Assembly (NCBI RefSeq): GCF_019710585.1
Contig: NZ_JAIFZQ010000004.1
Coordinates: 62,001 to 126,000, forward strand
From: Arthrobacter sp. MAHUQ-56
Lineage (GTDB): Bacteria > Actinomycetota > Actinomycetes > Actinomycetales > Micrococcaceae
DNA length: 64,000 bases
Direction: 5' to 3'
Part shown: positions 44,168-52,548 of the stretch, piece after piece
Position numbering within the stretch: position 1 is the first letter of the stretch
Layout: each line of letters opens with the position of its first letter
Notes under the pieces: model-generated
The model's database searches: none
Seen by the model: only the letters and a program-made list of their open reading frames with translations
Told to the model about the DNA's origin: nothing
Translations under genes and position numbers: made by a program

Positions 44168-45076
44168 CTAGTGGGACGGCCTGCCGGCGGCCTTCCGCGC
44201 GTCCTTCTTGCGCTTGGTGACCTCCGGGTGGTGCCGGGAAAGGGCGATAACCCCAACGATAGCAAGGCAGGCCGCCGTTCCCATTGCAATCGCCATGACC
44301 GCGTGCACATCGGGGCGCAGTTCGCCGAGGATGATGATGCCGATGGCGATACCCACCATGGGATCGATCACGGTCAGTCCGGCGATGACCAGGTCCGGCG
44401 GGCCGGTGGAGTACGCACTCTGGACAAACCATGATCCCAGGCCGCCGGCGGCGATGATGGCCAGCACCGAGTACCACTGCACGTTCAGCAGGAAGAGGCC
44501 GTTGGGGTCAAGGAGGTGCTTGCCGATGATCCGGGTCAGCACCGCCACGAAGCCGAAGAGGACGCCGGCGCCGAGGATGTAGACGAAAGAGTTCATACGG
44601 TGCCTGAACATCACCGCCAGGGTCCCGAACAGTCCCACCGCAAGGGCCAGCAGGAGCACGATGGTCAGTTCGTCCTCCGGGCTGACATGGTGGCTTTCCT
44701 GGGTGACGTTGACGGCGAGCAGCACGAAGAGCGCGGATCCCGTCACGCAGGCGGCGATCGACACTGCGGTGGCCCGGTTGATGGTGAGGTCCTGGTCCCG
44801 CGCGTTAATGATGGTGGTGATGACGAGGGCTATGGCGCCGATGGGCTGCACCACCGTGAGCGGGGCTGACACCAGCGCCACGGCATTCATGGCCATGCCG
44901 GTGCACAGCAGCAGGAGCCCGAACATCCAGCGGGGGTTGCGCAGCAGGCGGAGGAAACCGTTGGAGCTCAACGCCAGCCCGCCCGTGTCCGCTTTCACCG
45001 CACTGCCCTGGCGCTGCGCGCCAAGGGCGAGGCAGAACGCGCCCAGGACCGCCAGGCCGACGGCCACCCAAACCAT
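44168..45076 (-). CDS. DMT-superfamily (EamA/NIPA-like) transporter
   Basis: The 302-aa protein has nine to ten transmembrane helices in two similar halves (first half ending TVVQPIGAIALVITTIINARDQ; second half LVIAGLTVIDPMVGIAIGIIILGE). This is the drug/metabolite-transporter pattern, and the first half also resembles NIPA-type magnesium transporters. The C-terminus is basic. The start codon shares a base with the stop of the phosphatidyltransferase gene (TGATG). Substrate is unknown. Confidence 0.8.
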   Translation of the reverse strand: MVWVAVGLAVLGAFCLALGAQRQGSAVKADTGGLALSSNGFLRLLRNPRWMFGLLLLCTGMAMNAVALVSAPLTVVQPIGAIALVITTIINARDQDLTINRATAVSIAACVTGSALFVLLAVNVTQESHHVSPEDELTIVLLLALAVGLFGTLAVMFRHRMNSFVYILGAGVLFGFVAVLTRIIGKHLLDPNGLFLLNVQWYSVLAIIAAGGLGSWFVQSAYSTGPPDLVIAGLTVIDPMVGIAIGIIILGELRPDVHAVMAIAMGTAACLAIVGVIALSRHHPEVTKRKKDARKAAGRPSH

Positions 45077-45699
45077 CAGGCGGTCCCGCCGTCGTGCCGT
45101 TTCTGTTCCCTGCCCTTGCGCAGGATGGCCCAGAAGTAGTTGTAGGCGGCGATCCAGTGGCCCACCAGGCCCAGGCCAAGCACCACCCAGGCGGCGGCAA
45201 AGAGTTGGGCAGAGGCCCCGGTGTCCAGCCGGGAAAGGACAAGCAGCGGTGTCCCCAGCAGCAGCAGGCCGGTCCTGACCTTGCCCACTACGCTCACCGG
45301 GAGGTCGGGGTGGCCGCGGAAGAAGAAGAGCGTCAAGGCAAGCAGCACGGCGTCCGGGACCACCAGTGCGGCCAGGTACAGCCAATGCACGACGCCGGCG
45401 ATCACCAGGGTGACGGCCACGGCGATCATGGCCAGGCGGTCGGCGATGGGATCCAGTACCCGGCCCAGCCTTGAAGCCTGGTCGAAGCGGCGGGCAACGT
45501 AGCCGTCAATCCAGTCGGTTCCGGCCATGACTGCCAGGACGACGACCCCGGCTCCGTATTCCCGTTGCGCAAGGACAAGCCAGATGAAGAGCGGCACGCC
45601 CATGAACCGCACGACGGTGAGCAGGTTGGGAATGGTGAACACGGCGTCGTGGTCCACCTGGGGACGGCCAGGCCGCGCGCCTGCACCGATGAACTTCAC
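45076..45699 (-). CDS. CDP-alcohol phosphatidyltransferase
   Basis: The 207-aa membrane enzyme starts at GTG 45699 behind a purine-rich AAGGAAAGGGGG. The complete family motif D-x2-DG-x2-AR-x8-G-x3-D-x3-D is in DWIDGYVARRFDQASRLGRVLDPIADR (about residues 62-88). FTIPNLLTVVRFMGVPLFIW marks the first helix, close to phosphatidylglycerophosphate or cardiolipin synthases of the PgsA type. It is the first gene of a three-gene run with the DMT transporter and, after a 110-nt gap, the glycosyltransferase. The exact alcohol acceptor is not determined. Confidence 0.88.
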   Translation of the reverse strand: MKFIGAGARPGRPQVDHDAVFTIPNLLTVVRFMGVPLFIWLVLAQREYGAGVVVLAVMAGTDWIDGYVARRFDQASRLGRVLDPIADRLAMIAVAVTLVIAGVVHWLYLAALVVPDAVLLALTLFFFRGHPDLPVSVVGKVRTGLLLLGTPLLVLSRLDTGASAQLFAAAWVVLGLGLVGHWIAAYNYFWAILRKGREQKRHDGGTA

Positions 45700-45739
45700 C
45701 CGTCCCCCTTTCCTTCCTGCCGCTTCCGGTCGCGCCCTG

Positions 45740-45805
45740 TGATGGTGCGCCTCGTCTGATGGTGCGCGCCGTGTGATGGTGCGCTGCGTGATGGCGTGCT
45801 GTGTG
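45740..45805. repeat. Degenerate 17-bp tandem repeat (tgatggtgcgc core), four copies
   Basis: The core tgatggtgcgc occurs at 45740, 45757 and 45774, with a variant at 45789. It lies in the 151-nt spacer between the phosphatidyltransferase start and the holin-X-like gene stop. I see no coding function. Confidence 0.7.
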
Positions 45806-45850
45806 GTCTGTGGTGCGTGCTGCGTACCCCGGCGCTGGTGGTGGCCGGGG

Positions 45851-46702
45851 CTAGTAGGTGCGCAGGAGCCGCCGGAGCAGGACCACCAGGACGGTCCCGG
45901 CAGCAGCGAGGGCTGCCAGCGGCTTCCAGCGCTCCCGGAGGCTGGCGGAACCGGACAGGCCTGCCAGCTTCTGCGCGGCGGCGTCCTTGGTGCGGGCGGC
46001 GAGCACCTGGCCTTCGCGCGCCTTTTGCTGCGCGGCGGCCAGCAGGTACTGGCCCTGGGTCTTCAGGTCCAGTTCCGTACCGAGTTCATCCCGGACTTCG
46101 GTCAGGTGGTGCCGGCGCTGGTTCAGGCGGCGTGCCAGCTCGGGCTCGGAAGCGTGCGGGTACTCCTGGTCGTGCTGGGCGGCCTTGGCTTCCTTCTCGG
46201 CCTTGGCTTTGGCAGCGGCTTCGGCCTTGGCGGCCTTCGCGGCCTTGCCTTCGGGGCTTTCCGGATCCAGCACGGCGGGGTTGAACGCGGATCCTTCCTT
46301 GGCCACGCCGATGTCGTACTTGATCCCCCGGATGGTTTCCTCCGGCAGCAGGGGCATGGCTTTCTTGAACCTGCCGACGCCCACCAGGCCGCCGATGAGC
46401 GCGATCAGCAGGAAGGCCGCGGAGACCAGGAGGGCTGCCAGCCAGGCGGGCATGATGGTGGCCAGGCCCATGATGGCGGCAACGATCAGCCCTACTACCA
46501 GGAAGAGGAGGAAGACGAGGGCGACAGCGAGGAAGGCGGCGGCAACTCCGACCTGGACACCCTTGCGCTTCAGTTCGAACTTGGCGAAGGCGATCTCGTC
46601 ATTGAGCTGGCGGGGCGCCAACCGGAAAAGGAGTTTTAGCGTCCCGGGCAGCGCGGTGAAGCGCAATCCCGGGCTGGTACGCCCGCTGTGACGTCCGCTC
46701 AT
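45851..46702 (-). CDS. Putative holin-X-like (phage holin family/DUF1469) membrane protein with coiled coil
   Basis: The 283-aa protein starts at ATG 46702 behind AAGGCGG. An amphipathic N-terminal region (LRFTALPGTLKLLFRLAPRQLNDEIAFAKFELKRKG) is followed by two transmembrane helices (about 53-80 and 85-108). The middle is Ala/Lys-rich (KAAKAAKAEAAAKAKAEKEAKAA) and a helical region leads to a last hydrophobic stretch near the C-terminus. This is the putative actinobacterial holin-X family, found in chromosomes without prophage. No lysis genes are near, so an envelope role is more likely than lysis. Confidence 0.75.
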   Translation of the reverse strand: MSGRHSGRTSPGLRFTALPGTLKLLFRLAPRQLNDEIAFAKFELKRKGVQVGVAAAFLAVALVFLLFLVVGLIVAAIMGLATIMPAWLAALLVSAAFLLIALIGGLVGVGRFKKAMPLLPEETIRGIKYDIGVAKEGSAFNPAVLDPESPEGKAAKAAKAEAAAKAKAEKEAKAAQHDQEYPHASEPELARRLNQRRHHLTEVRDELGTELDLKTQGQYLLAAAQQKAREGQVLAARTKDAAAQKLAGLSGSASLRERWKPLAALAAAGTVLVVLLRRLLRTY

Positions 46703-46869
46703 CGGTGCCGCCTTACTGGTCTGATGGGTCGATATTGCTTCCGTTGTGCCGCGGAAATGTGCAGCCGCACAGTCCACGCCACCCAAACTACCATTCAGGT
46801 TCAGGGCGGACTTCCGGGCTTGCCGGACGGCGCGGCCTACAACGATGAAAAAACAGCCCGGCCCGGGCC

Positions 46870-46875
46870 TAGGAT
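46870..46875 (+). promoter_or_regulatory. Putative -10 element (TAGGAT) for a leaderless exporter gene
   Basis: TAGGAT ends 8 nt before GTG 46884. This favours that start over the in-frame ATG at 46845. Confidence 0.4.
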
Positions 46876-46883
46876 TGTTGTCC

Positions 46884-48107
46884 GTGACCACTCCCGCCAA
46901 TCCGGGCGACCTCCTCAGCCGCCGCCGGAAGCTTCTGTACATCCTCCTTCTCGGCGCCCTTACCGCCCTTGGCCCCTTCACCATCGACCTTTACCTGCCG
47001 GCTTTCCCCGCCTTGGAGGCGAGCCTGGGGGTGACTGAGGCGCAGGTCCAGCTCACCCTGGCCGGCACCACCGTGGGGTTTGCCTTCGGCCAGCTGGTGG
47101 TGGGCCCGTTCAGCGACAAGTTCGGCCGCAGGACGCCGCTGATCCTCGCCACGGCGCTGCACATCGCGGCCTCCCTGGGTGCGGCGCTCTCCACGGACAT
47201 CACCACGCTGGGGATCTTCCGGGTGCTCATGGGCGTCGGTGCTGCAGGCGGCGGCGTGGTGGCCATGGCCATGGTGCGCGACCTGTTCTCCGGATATGCG
47301 ATGGTGCGGATGTTCTCGCGGATGTCCCTGGTGAACGGCCTGGCGCCCATCCTGGCCCCGGTGATCGGATCGCAGCTGCTCCTGGTGATGCCGTGGCCCG
47401 GGATTTTCGTGTTCCTGGCCACCTACGGCAGCCTGGTGATCGTGGCGGCCCTGCTGCTGGTGCGTGAAACGCTTCCGCCGGAAAAACGGGGGCACAACGG
47501 CATGACGGCGGGGCAGCGCTACAAGGCCCTCTTCAGTGACCGGATCTTCGTGGGACTGCTGATGGTTGCCGGGTTCAACTTCGGCGGCCTCTTCACCTAC
47601 CTCTCCGCCTCCCCGTTCCTGTTCCAGGACGTCTTCGGGTTTTCCGCCCAGCAGTACGGGCTGCTGTTCGGGATCAATTCCCTGGGCATCGTGGCAGGCG
47701 TGCAGACCAGTTCCCGCCTGATCAGGGTTGTGCCGCCGCAATGGATCCTTGCGTTCGCCACGGCCTGGCTGTTCCTGATGGCCGTGCTGATCGTGGTGTT
47801 CGACCGCCTGGGCCTGGGGCTCTGGGGCGTGATGGTGCCCCTGTGGTTCTACATCATGGGCACCGGCTTCATGTTCCCCTGCGTCCAGGTGCTGGCCCTG
47901 GCAAGCCATGCGTCGCAGGCGGGAACGGCTGCGTCCCTGCTGGGCGCCGCAACTTTCCTGATGGCGGGCCTGATCTCCCCCGTCGTGGGCTGGCTTGGGA
48001 TCACCAGCGCCCTGCCGATGGGAGCGGTGCAGGCTGCCTGCATCCTGCTCGCGATCGCCGCGTTGTGGCTGGTGGTCCGTCCCCGCACCGTCCCTTCCAT
48101 CCACTAG
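46884..48107 (+). CDS. MFS multidrug exporter, Bcr/CflA family
   Basis: The 407-aa protein has 12 transmembrane helices. The Bcr/CflA signature GPFTIDLYLPAFPALEASLGVTEAQVQLTLAGTTVGFAFGQLVVGPFSDKFGRRTPLI includes the MFS motif A (GPFSDKFGRRTPL). RVLMGVGAAGGGVVAMAMVRDLFSG is motif-C-like. Such proteins export drugs (bicyclomycin, chloramphenicol) or cysteine, and the substrate is unknown. I chose GTG 46884 on the basis of a -10-like hexamer; ATG 46845 would add 13 residues. It is divergent from the holin-X-like gene. Confidence 0.88.
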   Translation: MTTPANPGDLLSRRRKLLYILLLGALTALGPFTIDLYLPAFPALEASLGVTEAQVQLTLAGTTVGFAFGQLVVGPFSDKFGRRTPLILATALHIAASLGAALSTDITTLGIFRVLMGVGAAGGGVVAMAMVRDLFSGYAMVRMFSRMSLVNGLAPILAPVIGSQLLLVMPWPGIFVFLATYGSLVIVAALLLVRETLPPEKRGHNGMTAGQRYKALFSDRIFVGLLMVAGFNFGGLFTYLSASPFLFQDVFGFSAQQYGLLFGINSLGIVAGVQTSSRLIRVVPPQWILAFATAWLFLMAVLIVVFDRLGLGLWGVMVPLWFYIMGTGFMFPCVQVLALASHASQAGTAASLLGAATFLMAGLISPVVGWLGITSALPMGAVQAACILLAIAALWLVVRPRTVPSIH

Positions 48108-48119
48108 CCGGTGCCTGCC

Positions 48120-48299
48120 ATGAACCGCAAACCGCACCGCAATGGACGGGGACTGTTCCTCGGGGCCGTGCTCGGCGCCGTCGTCGGCTATTTTGCCGGC
48201 CGCGCCCTCGGCAACCCGGCCATCGGCTTGGTGCTGGGCCTGCTGGCGGGTGCCGCGCTGCTGTACCGGGTCAATCCGGGGCCGTGGAAACGGCGCTGA
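48120..48299 (+). CDS. Small glycine-zipper membrane protein
   Basis: The 59-aa protein (ATG 48120) has a basic start (MNRKPHRNGRG) and two glycine-zipper helices, LFLGAVLGAVVGYFAGRALG and AIGLVLGLLAGAALLYRV. Repeated G-x3-G spacing favours tight helix packing. It begins 12 nt after the exporter stop and is probably co-transcribed. Function is unknown. Confidence 0.6.
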   Translation: MNRKPHRNGRGLFLGAVLGAVVGYFAGRALGNPAIGLVLGLLAGAALLYRVNPGPWKRR

Positions 48300-48364
48300 T
48301 TGTTTGGCCCTGCCAGAGCCCCTTTTACCTGCCGTCCGGCTTCATCGCGCGATAAAATATGTCC

Positions 48365-48772
48365 GTGCCCAACTGGCAGGATAGACCGCCACTTCCGGCC
48401 ACATGGCAACGGTGCGACGCCCGGATCCTGCCACTGTGGTGGGACCGGCTGTGCGCGCAGGCAGGGCAGCAGTCCGCCGCGCTGTACGCGGCAGGGCTGT
48501 TCACGGAGGACCGCCGCCGGCCCATCGCCCAATGGTTCAATCCCGCCTACGACGCCGCCCTGCTGGTGGCCCCGGAGACCTCGCCGGAATGGCCGGTGCA
48601 GCGCTTCGGCATTTTCTACGCACCGCCTGGGTCCGGCTTCGTCCGGATCCATTCGGCGGCGCATGAGTGGAACCCGCGGGAGCCGCGCAAGTCCCCCACC
48701 GAGCAGGAGGCCTTCCTGGCGGCAGTGGCCGAGGCCGAACGGTTCCTGCAGGTGGAGATGGATTTCGTCTAG
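48365..48772 (+). CDS. Hypothetical soluble protein
   Basis: This protein of about 135 aa starts at GTG 48365, since TAAAAT (48353-48358) lies 6 nt before it in leaderless fashion; ATG 48359 is an alternative. It is rich in W, P and R (WQDRPPLPATWQRCDARILPLWWDRLCAQAG...FGIFYAPPGSGFVRIHSAAHEWNPREPRKSPTEQEAFLAAVAEAERFLQ). It has no membrane segment. I do not recognise a family. A perfect 17-bp terminator stem follows it. Confidence 0.65.
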   Translation: MPNWQDRPPLPATWQRCDARILPLWWDRLCAQAGQQSAALYAAGLFTEDRRRPIAQWFNPAYDAALLVAPETSPEWPVQRFGIFYAPPGSGFVRIHSAAHEWNPREPRKSPTEQEAFLAAVAEAERFLQVEMDFV

Positions 48773-48779
48773 AAGCCAG

Positions 48780-48819
48780 AAAAACCCCGTTCCTCCAGAC
48801 TGGAGGAACGGGGTTTTTT
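48780..48819. terminator. Bidirectional terminator between a plus-strand gene and tRNA-Asn
   Basis: AAAACCCCGTTCCTCCA and its exact complement flank a GAC loop, with six T's following on the plus strand and A-rich sequence on the other side. It ends both the gene stopping at 48772 and the tRNA-Asn transcript from the minus strand. Confidence 0.9.
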
Positions 48820-48826
48820 CGTTGCG

Positions 48827-48899
48827 CTCCTCCTGCTGGACTTGAACCAGCAACCCTTCGATTAACAGTCGAATGCTCTGCCAATTGAGCTAAGGAGGA
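48827..48899 (-). tRNA. tRNA-Asn (GTT), copy 1
   Basis: The 73-nt tRNA has acceptor TCCTCCT/AGGAGGA, D stem GCTC/GAGC, anticodon loop CTGTTAA (anticodon GTT) and T arm TGCTGG-TTCAAGT-CCAGCA. The discriminator is G and CCA is not encoded. It is identical to the copy 218 nt away. Confidence 0.95.
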
Positions 48900-49004
48900 A
48901 TGAAGCAGGTATGACATTAGCAAACGATTCAGGCCAAGGGAAATCGGCGGATTTCCGGGGCGGAGCGGGGACCGCCGGCCCGCGAAACGCGCTGCGGAGG
49001 CAAG

Positions 49005-49039
49005 AAAAAATCCCCGTTCCGGAGGCCGGAACGGGGATT
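49005..49039 (-). terminator. Terminator after the second tRNA-Asn
   Basis: The arms AATCCCCGTTCCGG / CCGGAACGGGGATT have a 3-nt loop. Six T's follow on the minus strand (A-run at 49005-49010). It begins 6 nt past the tRNA 3' end. Confidence 0.9.
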
Positions 49040-49044
49040 GGAAG

Positions 49045-49117
49045 CTCCTCCTGCTGGACTTGAACCAGCAACCCTTCGATTAACAGTCGAATGCTCTGCC
49101 AATTGAGCTAAGGAGGA
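49045..49117 (-). tRNA. tRNA-Asn (GTT), copy 2
   Basis: It is identical in sequence to the copy at 48827-48899, in the same orientation. A few bases of 5' flank (tgaagc-ggtat) are shared too, indicating a tandem duplication. Each copy has its own terminator. Confidence 0.95.
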
Positions 49118-49193
49118 ATGAAGCGGGTATTAGCCTAGCAAACACCTGGCGCGGAAACGAAATCGGGGCCAGCCCCTAGCTCCTCCCGCCTGC

Positions 49194-51173
49194 CTAGGCG
49201 TCTGCCCGCAGGGCCCGGCGTTCCATTTCCAGCATCATCAGTTCACGGTTGAGCCGCTGGTAGGTGTCCGGGTCCGCCGCCGCGTCCAGGCGCTGCAGCT
49301 GGCCCATCTTATCCGCCTTGACCCGGGTGATCTGGAGTTCAAACAGGCGGGACAGGATGTCGCGGCAGTACTTCTGCACCGCTTCCTCGGTGTGGGCCGG
49401 CAGCGGCACCACGGCAAGCTCGGACACCAGGGGCCGCAGGGGCTCGGGGACCTCGTGCATCACGTGTTCCACCCAGCGGACGGGGTCGACAGCCAGCCCG
49501 GCGCCGGTGGCCCGCATGGCGTCGTGCACGGCCTGGAAGGCGGGGGTGGCGAAGCGGGCGGCAGCGAAGCGGTCCCAGACCGCGCCGGCCAGCAGCGAGG
49601 GCTGCTGCAGTGCCACTTCCAGCGCCTGCCGTTCCATGGACGCTACCGGGTCCCGCGGGTCCGGGCGGTGGAAGGACGGCACAGCGCCCGACGGCGGCCC
49701 TTCAGCTACGCCGGGACCGCCCCCGGGTGCCCGCCCGTCGTTGCCTTGGTGCCCCCTGCCCTCGAATCCGGGGCTCCGTTGCTGCTGGCCGTGGTTGGGC
49801 GTGCCCGGCCCGGCGGAACGGCCCGTGTCCCCGCGCTTCGCTGCGTTCTTCACCTCGGCGGTGACAAGGCGGAGTACCTCGTTGGGGTCCGGCATGCCCA
49901 GCCAACCCGTCAGCGCCTGGCAGTAGCCCGTCCGGGTCGAGGCATCACGGATGGCCGCAACCACCGGCACGGACGCCTTCAGGCCCTGTACGCGGCCTTC
50001 GACGGTGTCCAGGTTGAACTGCTTCAGGGTGGTGCGGATCGCGAATTCGAACAGCGGCCGGCGGGACTGGATCAGGGCGTGCACGGCCTCGTCACCCCTG
50101 CTGAGCCTGAGGTCGCAGGGATCGGCCCCGGTGGGTTCCACCGCCACATAGGTCTGCGCGGTGAAGCGCTGGTCCTCTTCGAAGGCACGCAGGGCTGCCT
50201 TCTGCCCGGCGGCGTCGCCGTCGAAGGTGAACACAACTTCTCCCCCGGTGCCGTCATCGGACAACAGCCGCCGGGCGATCTTGATGTGCTCGGTGCCGAA
50301 CGCCGTGCCGCAGGTGGCCACCGCCGTCGTGATTCCTGCGAGGTGGCAGGCCATGACGTCCGTGTACCCTTCCACCACCACCAGCTGGCGGTCCTTGGCG
50401 ATGCTCTTCTTGGCCAGGTCGATGCCGTAGAGGACCTGCGACTTCTTGTAGAGGGTGGTTTCCGGGGTGTTGAGGTATTTGGGGCCCTGGTCGTCTTCAT
50501 AGAGCTTGCGCGCGCCGAAGCCGATGGTGTCGCCGGCGATGTCCTTGATGGGCCAGATGAGGCGCCCGCGGAAGCGGTCGTAGATGCCCCGGTTGCCCTC
50601 GCTGAACATTCCCGTGAGCTTGAGCTCGGCGTCGGTGAAGCCGCGGCCCCGGAGGTGCTTCAGCAGGGCGTCCCATCCCTGGGGAGCGTAGCCGCAGCCG
50701 AAGTGCTCGGCAGCTGCCCTGTCGAAGCCGCGGCCGAACAGGAAGTTCCGGGCTTCGGCGGCACCGGGCGTGAGCAGCTGCGCGCGGAAGAATTCGTCGG
50801 CGATCTTGTGGGCGTCCAGCAGCCGCTGGCGGCGGCCCACTTCCTCGCGGTTGGGGCCGGTCCCCCCGTCTTCATAGCGGAGCTCGTAGCCGATGCGGGC
50901 GGCGAGCTTTTCCACTGCTTCCTGGAAGGAGCTGTGGTCCTGCTTCTGGACGAAGGCAATGACGTCGCCGTCCTCGCCGCAGCCGAAGCAGTGGTAGCGG
51001 CCCACCTGCGGGCGGACGGTGAAGGACGGCGAGCGCTCGTCGTGGAAGGGGCACAGGCCCTTGAAGGTTCCCAGCCCGGCACCCTTGAGCGTGACGTACC
51101 CGTCAACCACTTCCTTGATGTCCGTGCGCTGGCGTACTTCGTCGATATCTTCACGTTTGATCAGCCCAGCCAC
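49194..51173 (-). CDS. dnaG: DNA primase
   Basis: DnaG makes RNA primers at the replication fork with DnaB helicase. The 659-aa protein has the N-terminal CHC2 zinc domain (CPFHDERSPSFTV...YHCFGCGEDGD, about residues 40-70). The TOPRIM catalytic core has VVVEGYTDVMA (near 267) and VFTFDGDAAGQKA. After a Gly/Pro/Gln-rich linker (about 455-510) comes the C-terminal helicase-interaction domain. Length is normal for actinobacteria. It is downstream of dgt on the same strand. Confidence 0.96.
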   Translation of the reverse strand: MAGLIKREDIDEVRQRTDIKEVVDGYVTLKGAGLGTFKGLCPFHDERSPSFTVRPQVGRYHCFGCGEDGDVIAFVQKQDHSSFQEAVEKLAARIGYELRYEDGGTGPNREEVGRRQRLLDAHKIADEFFRAQLLTPGAAEARNFLFGRGFDRAAAEHFGCGYAPQGWDALLKHLRGRGFTDAELKLTGMFSEGNRGIYDRFRGRLIWPIKDIAGDTIGFGARKLYEDDQGPKYLNTPETTLYKKSQVLYGIDLAKKSIAKDRQLVVVEGYTDVMACHLAGITTAVATCGTAFGTEHIKIARRLLSDDGTGGEVVFTFDGDAAGQKAALRAFEEDQRFTAQTYVAVEPTGADPCDLRLSRGDEAVHALIQSRRPLFEFAIRTTLKQFNLDTVEGRVQGLKASVPVVAAIRDASTRTGYCQALTGWLGMPDPNEVLRLVTAEVKNAAKRGDTGRSAGPGTPNHGQQQRSPGFEGRGHQGNDGRAPGGGPGVAEGPPSGAVPSFHRPDPRDPVASMERQALEVALQQPSLLAGAVWDRFAAARFATPAFQAVHDAMRATGAGLAVDPVRWVEHVMHEVPEPLRPLVSELAVVPLPAHTEEAVQKYCRDILSRLFELQITRVKADKMGQLQRLDAAADPDTYQRLNRELMMLEMERRALRADA

Positions 51174-51225
51174 AGAGCAATCCTAGTCCCGCGGCATAGC
51201 AGCGACAGGCACCCTATGGCGTTCC

Positions 51226-52548
51226 TCACCACAGCGACGGCAGGCTCCCCACCAGCCGCTCGTACATGGCCAGGGCGGACCCGTCGGTCAATGACGCCAC
51301 CTGGTCGATGACCACGCGCAGGCGGGCGGCATCGTCGTCGGCGGAACGCCAGTCCGCCGCGAACATCGGTTCCAGGTGCCGGTCGCCCGTGGCGCTCAGG
51401 GCGGTGACCAGGGCGTGCAGCACCTCGCGCTGGCGCTCGTAGATGGGCTGCCGGTGCTCGGTGGTCATCACGAAGGTGGTGGCCAGGCCCTTCATCACGG
51501 CGATCTCCATGACCGTCTCGTCCGGCACCATCAGCTGGGCGTTATACCGGGTCAGGTTCTCCGGACCGTAGACGGCCCGGGTGGTTTCGAGGGCGCTCTG
51601 GCAGAACCGGCCGATCAACTGGCTGGTCATGTTCTTCAGGGCGGCCATGGACTTGCGGCTGCCGTCCGCTTCACGGACCCAGACGTCGGTGGCCTCGAGC
51701 CGGGCGAGGGCGGCATCGATCGCGGCGGGGTCATTGTGCGGCAGGTACCACTGCTTGGCGTAGCCCACCACGCGGGCGCGGTGGTCCGGGTTGTCCATCC
51801 AACGCAGCTGGAAATGGCCGGCCACGATCGCGTCCTCCACGTCGTGCACCGAGTAGGAGATGTCATCCGCCAGGTCCATCACCTGGGCTTCCAGGCAGGA
51901 CCGGCGTTCCGGGGCCCCTTCGCGGATCCAGTTGAAGATCGGCAGATCGTCCTCGTAGGCACCGAACTTGCTGGTCCGCTGGCCGTGGATCACCGGCGCT
52001 TCCAGGGCGGACCAGGGATATTTCGACGCCGCGTCAAGGCTTGCGCGGGTGAGGTTCAGACCGGCGGGCTGGCCGCCGGCCGTAAGCACCTTGGGTTCGA
52101 GCCGCGTGAGCAGGCGCAGGGTCTGGGCGTTGCCTTCGAAACCGCCGATGGCGTGCGCCACCTCGTTCAAGGCCGATTCGCCGTTGTGCCCGAAGGGCGG
52201 ATGCCCCAGGTCGTGGCTCAGGCATGCCGTGTCCACCACATCCGGATCGCAGCCCAGGGCGCGGCCCAGTTCACGGCCCACCTGGGCCACCTCCAGGCTG
52301 TGGGTGAGCCGGGTCCGGACGAAGTCGTCCGTGTCCGGTGCCACCACCTGGGTCTTGGCGCCGAGCCTGCGCAGTGCGGACGAGTGGAGCACGCGGGCGC
52401 GGTCGCGCTCGAAGTCGGAGCGGTAGACGCTCTTGGGCGGCTCCTCCACCCAGCGGGCGGAGTCGTGGGCGTCGTACCCCGGGAGCACGGCCGCCGCCGT
52501 ACGGGCCTCAGCCACCGGAGACGTCCAGTTCGGCAGCGGCGATGTCAC
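51226..52548 (-). CDS. dgt: Deoxyguanosinetriphosphate triphosphohydrolase-like protein
   Basis: This HD-domain dNTPase has 440 aa. The metal-binding residues are in LTHSLEVAQVGRELG (H) and ACLSHDLGHPPFGHNGESAL (HD). YRSDFERDRARVLHSSALRRL precedes them as in the family. It hydrolyses dNTPs to deoxynucleoside and triphosphate. The assigned GTG start overlaps dusB by 41 nt; an in-frame GTG at 52515 (VAEARTAAAVL) would cut the overlap to 8 nt and is also plausible. The dusB-dgt-dnaG order is standard in actinobacteria. Confidence 0.93.
   Translation of the reverse strand: MTSPLPNWTSPVAEARTAAAVLPGYDAHDSARWVEEPPKSVYRSDFERDRARVLHSSALRRLGAKTQVVAPDTDDFVRTRLTHSLEVAQVGRELGRALGCDPDVVDTACLSHDLGHPPFGHNGESALNEVAHAIGGFEGNAQTLRLLTRLEPKVLTAGGQPAGLNLTRASLDAASKYPWSALEAPVIHGQRTSKFGAYEDDLPIFNWIREGAPERRSCLEAQVMDLADDISYSVHDVEDAIVAGHFQLRWMDNPDHRARVVGYAKQWYLPHNDPAAIDAALARLEATDVWVREADGSRKSMAALKNMTSQLIGRFCQSALETTRAVYGPENLTRYNAQLMVPDETVMEIAVMKGLATTFVMTTEHRQPIYERQREVLHALVTALSATGDRHLEPMFAADWRSADDDAARLRVVIDQVASLTDGSALAMYERLVGSLPSLW

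Noticed and set aside
45851..46702. Prophage remnant suggested by the holin-X-like protein
   Set aside because: No integrase, capsid, lysin or att-like repeats nearby; this family is commonly chromosomal in actinobacteria.
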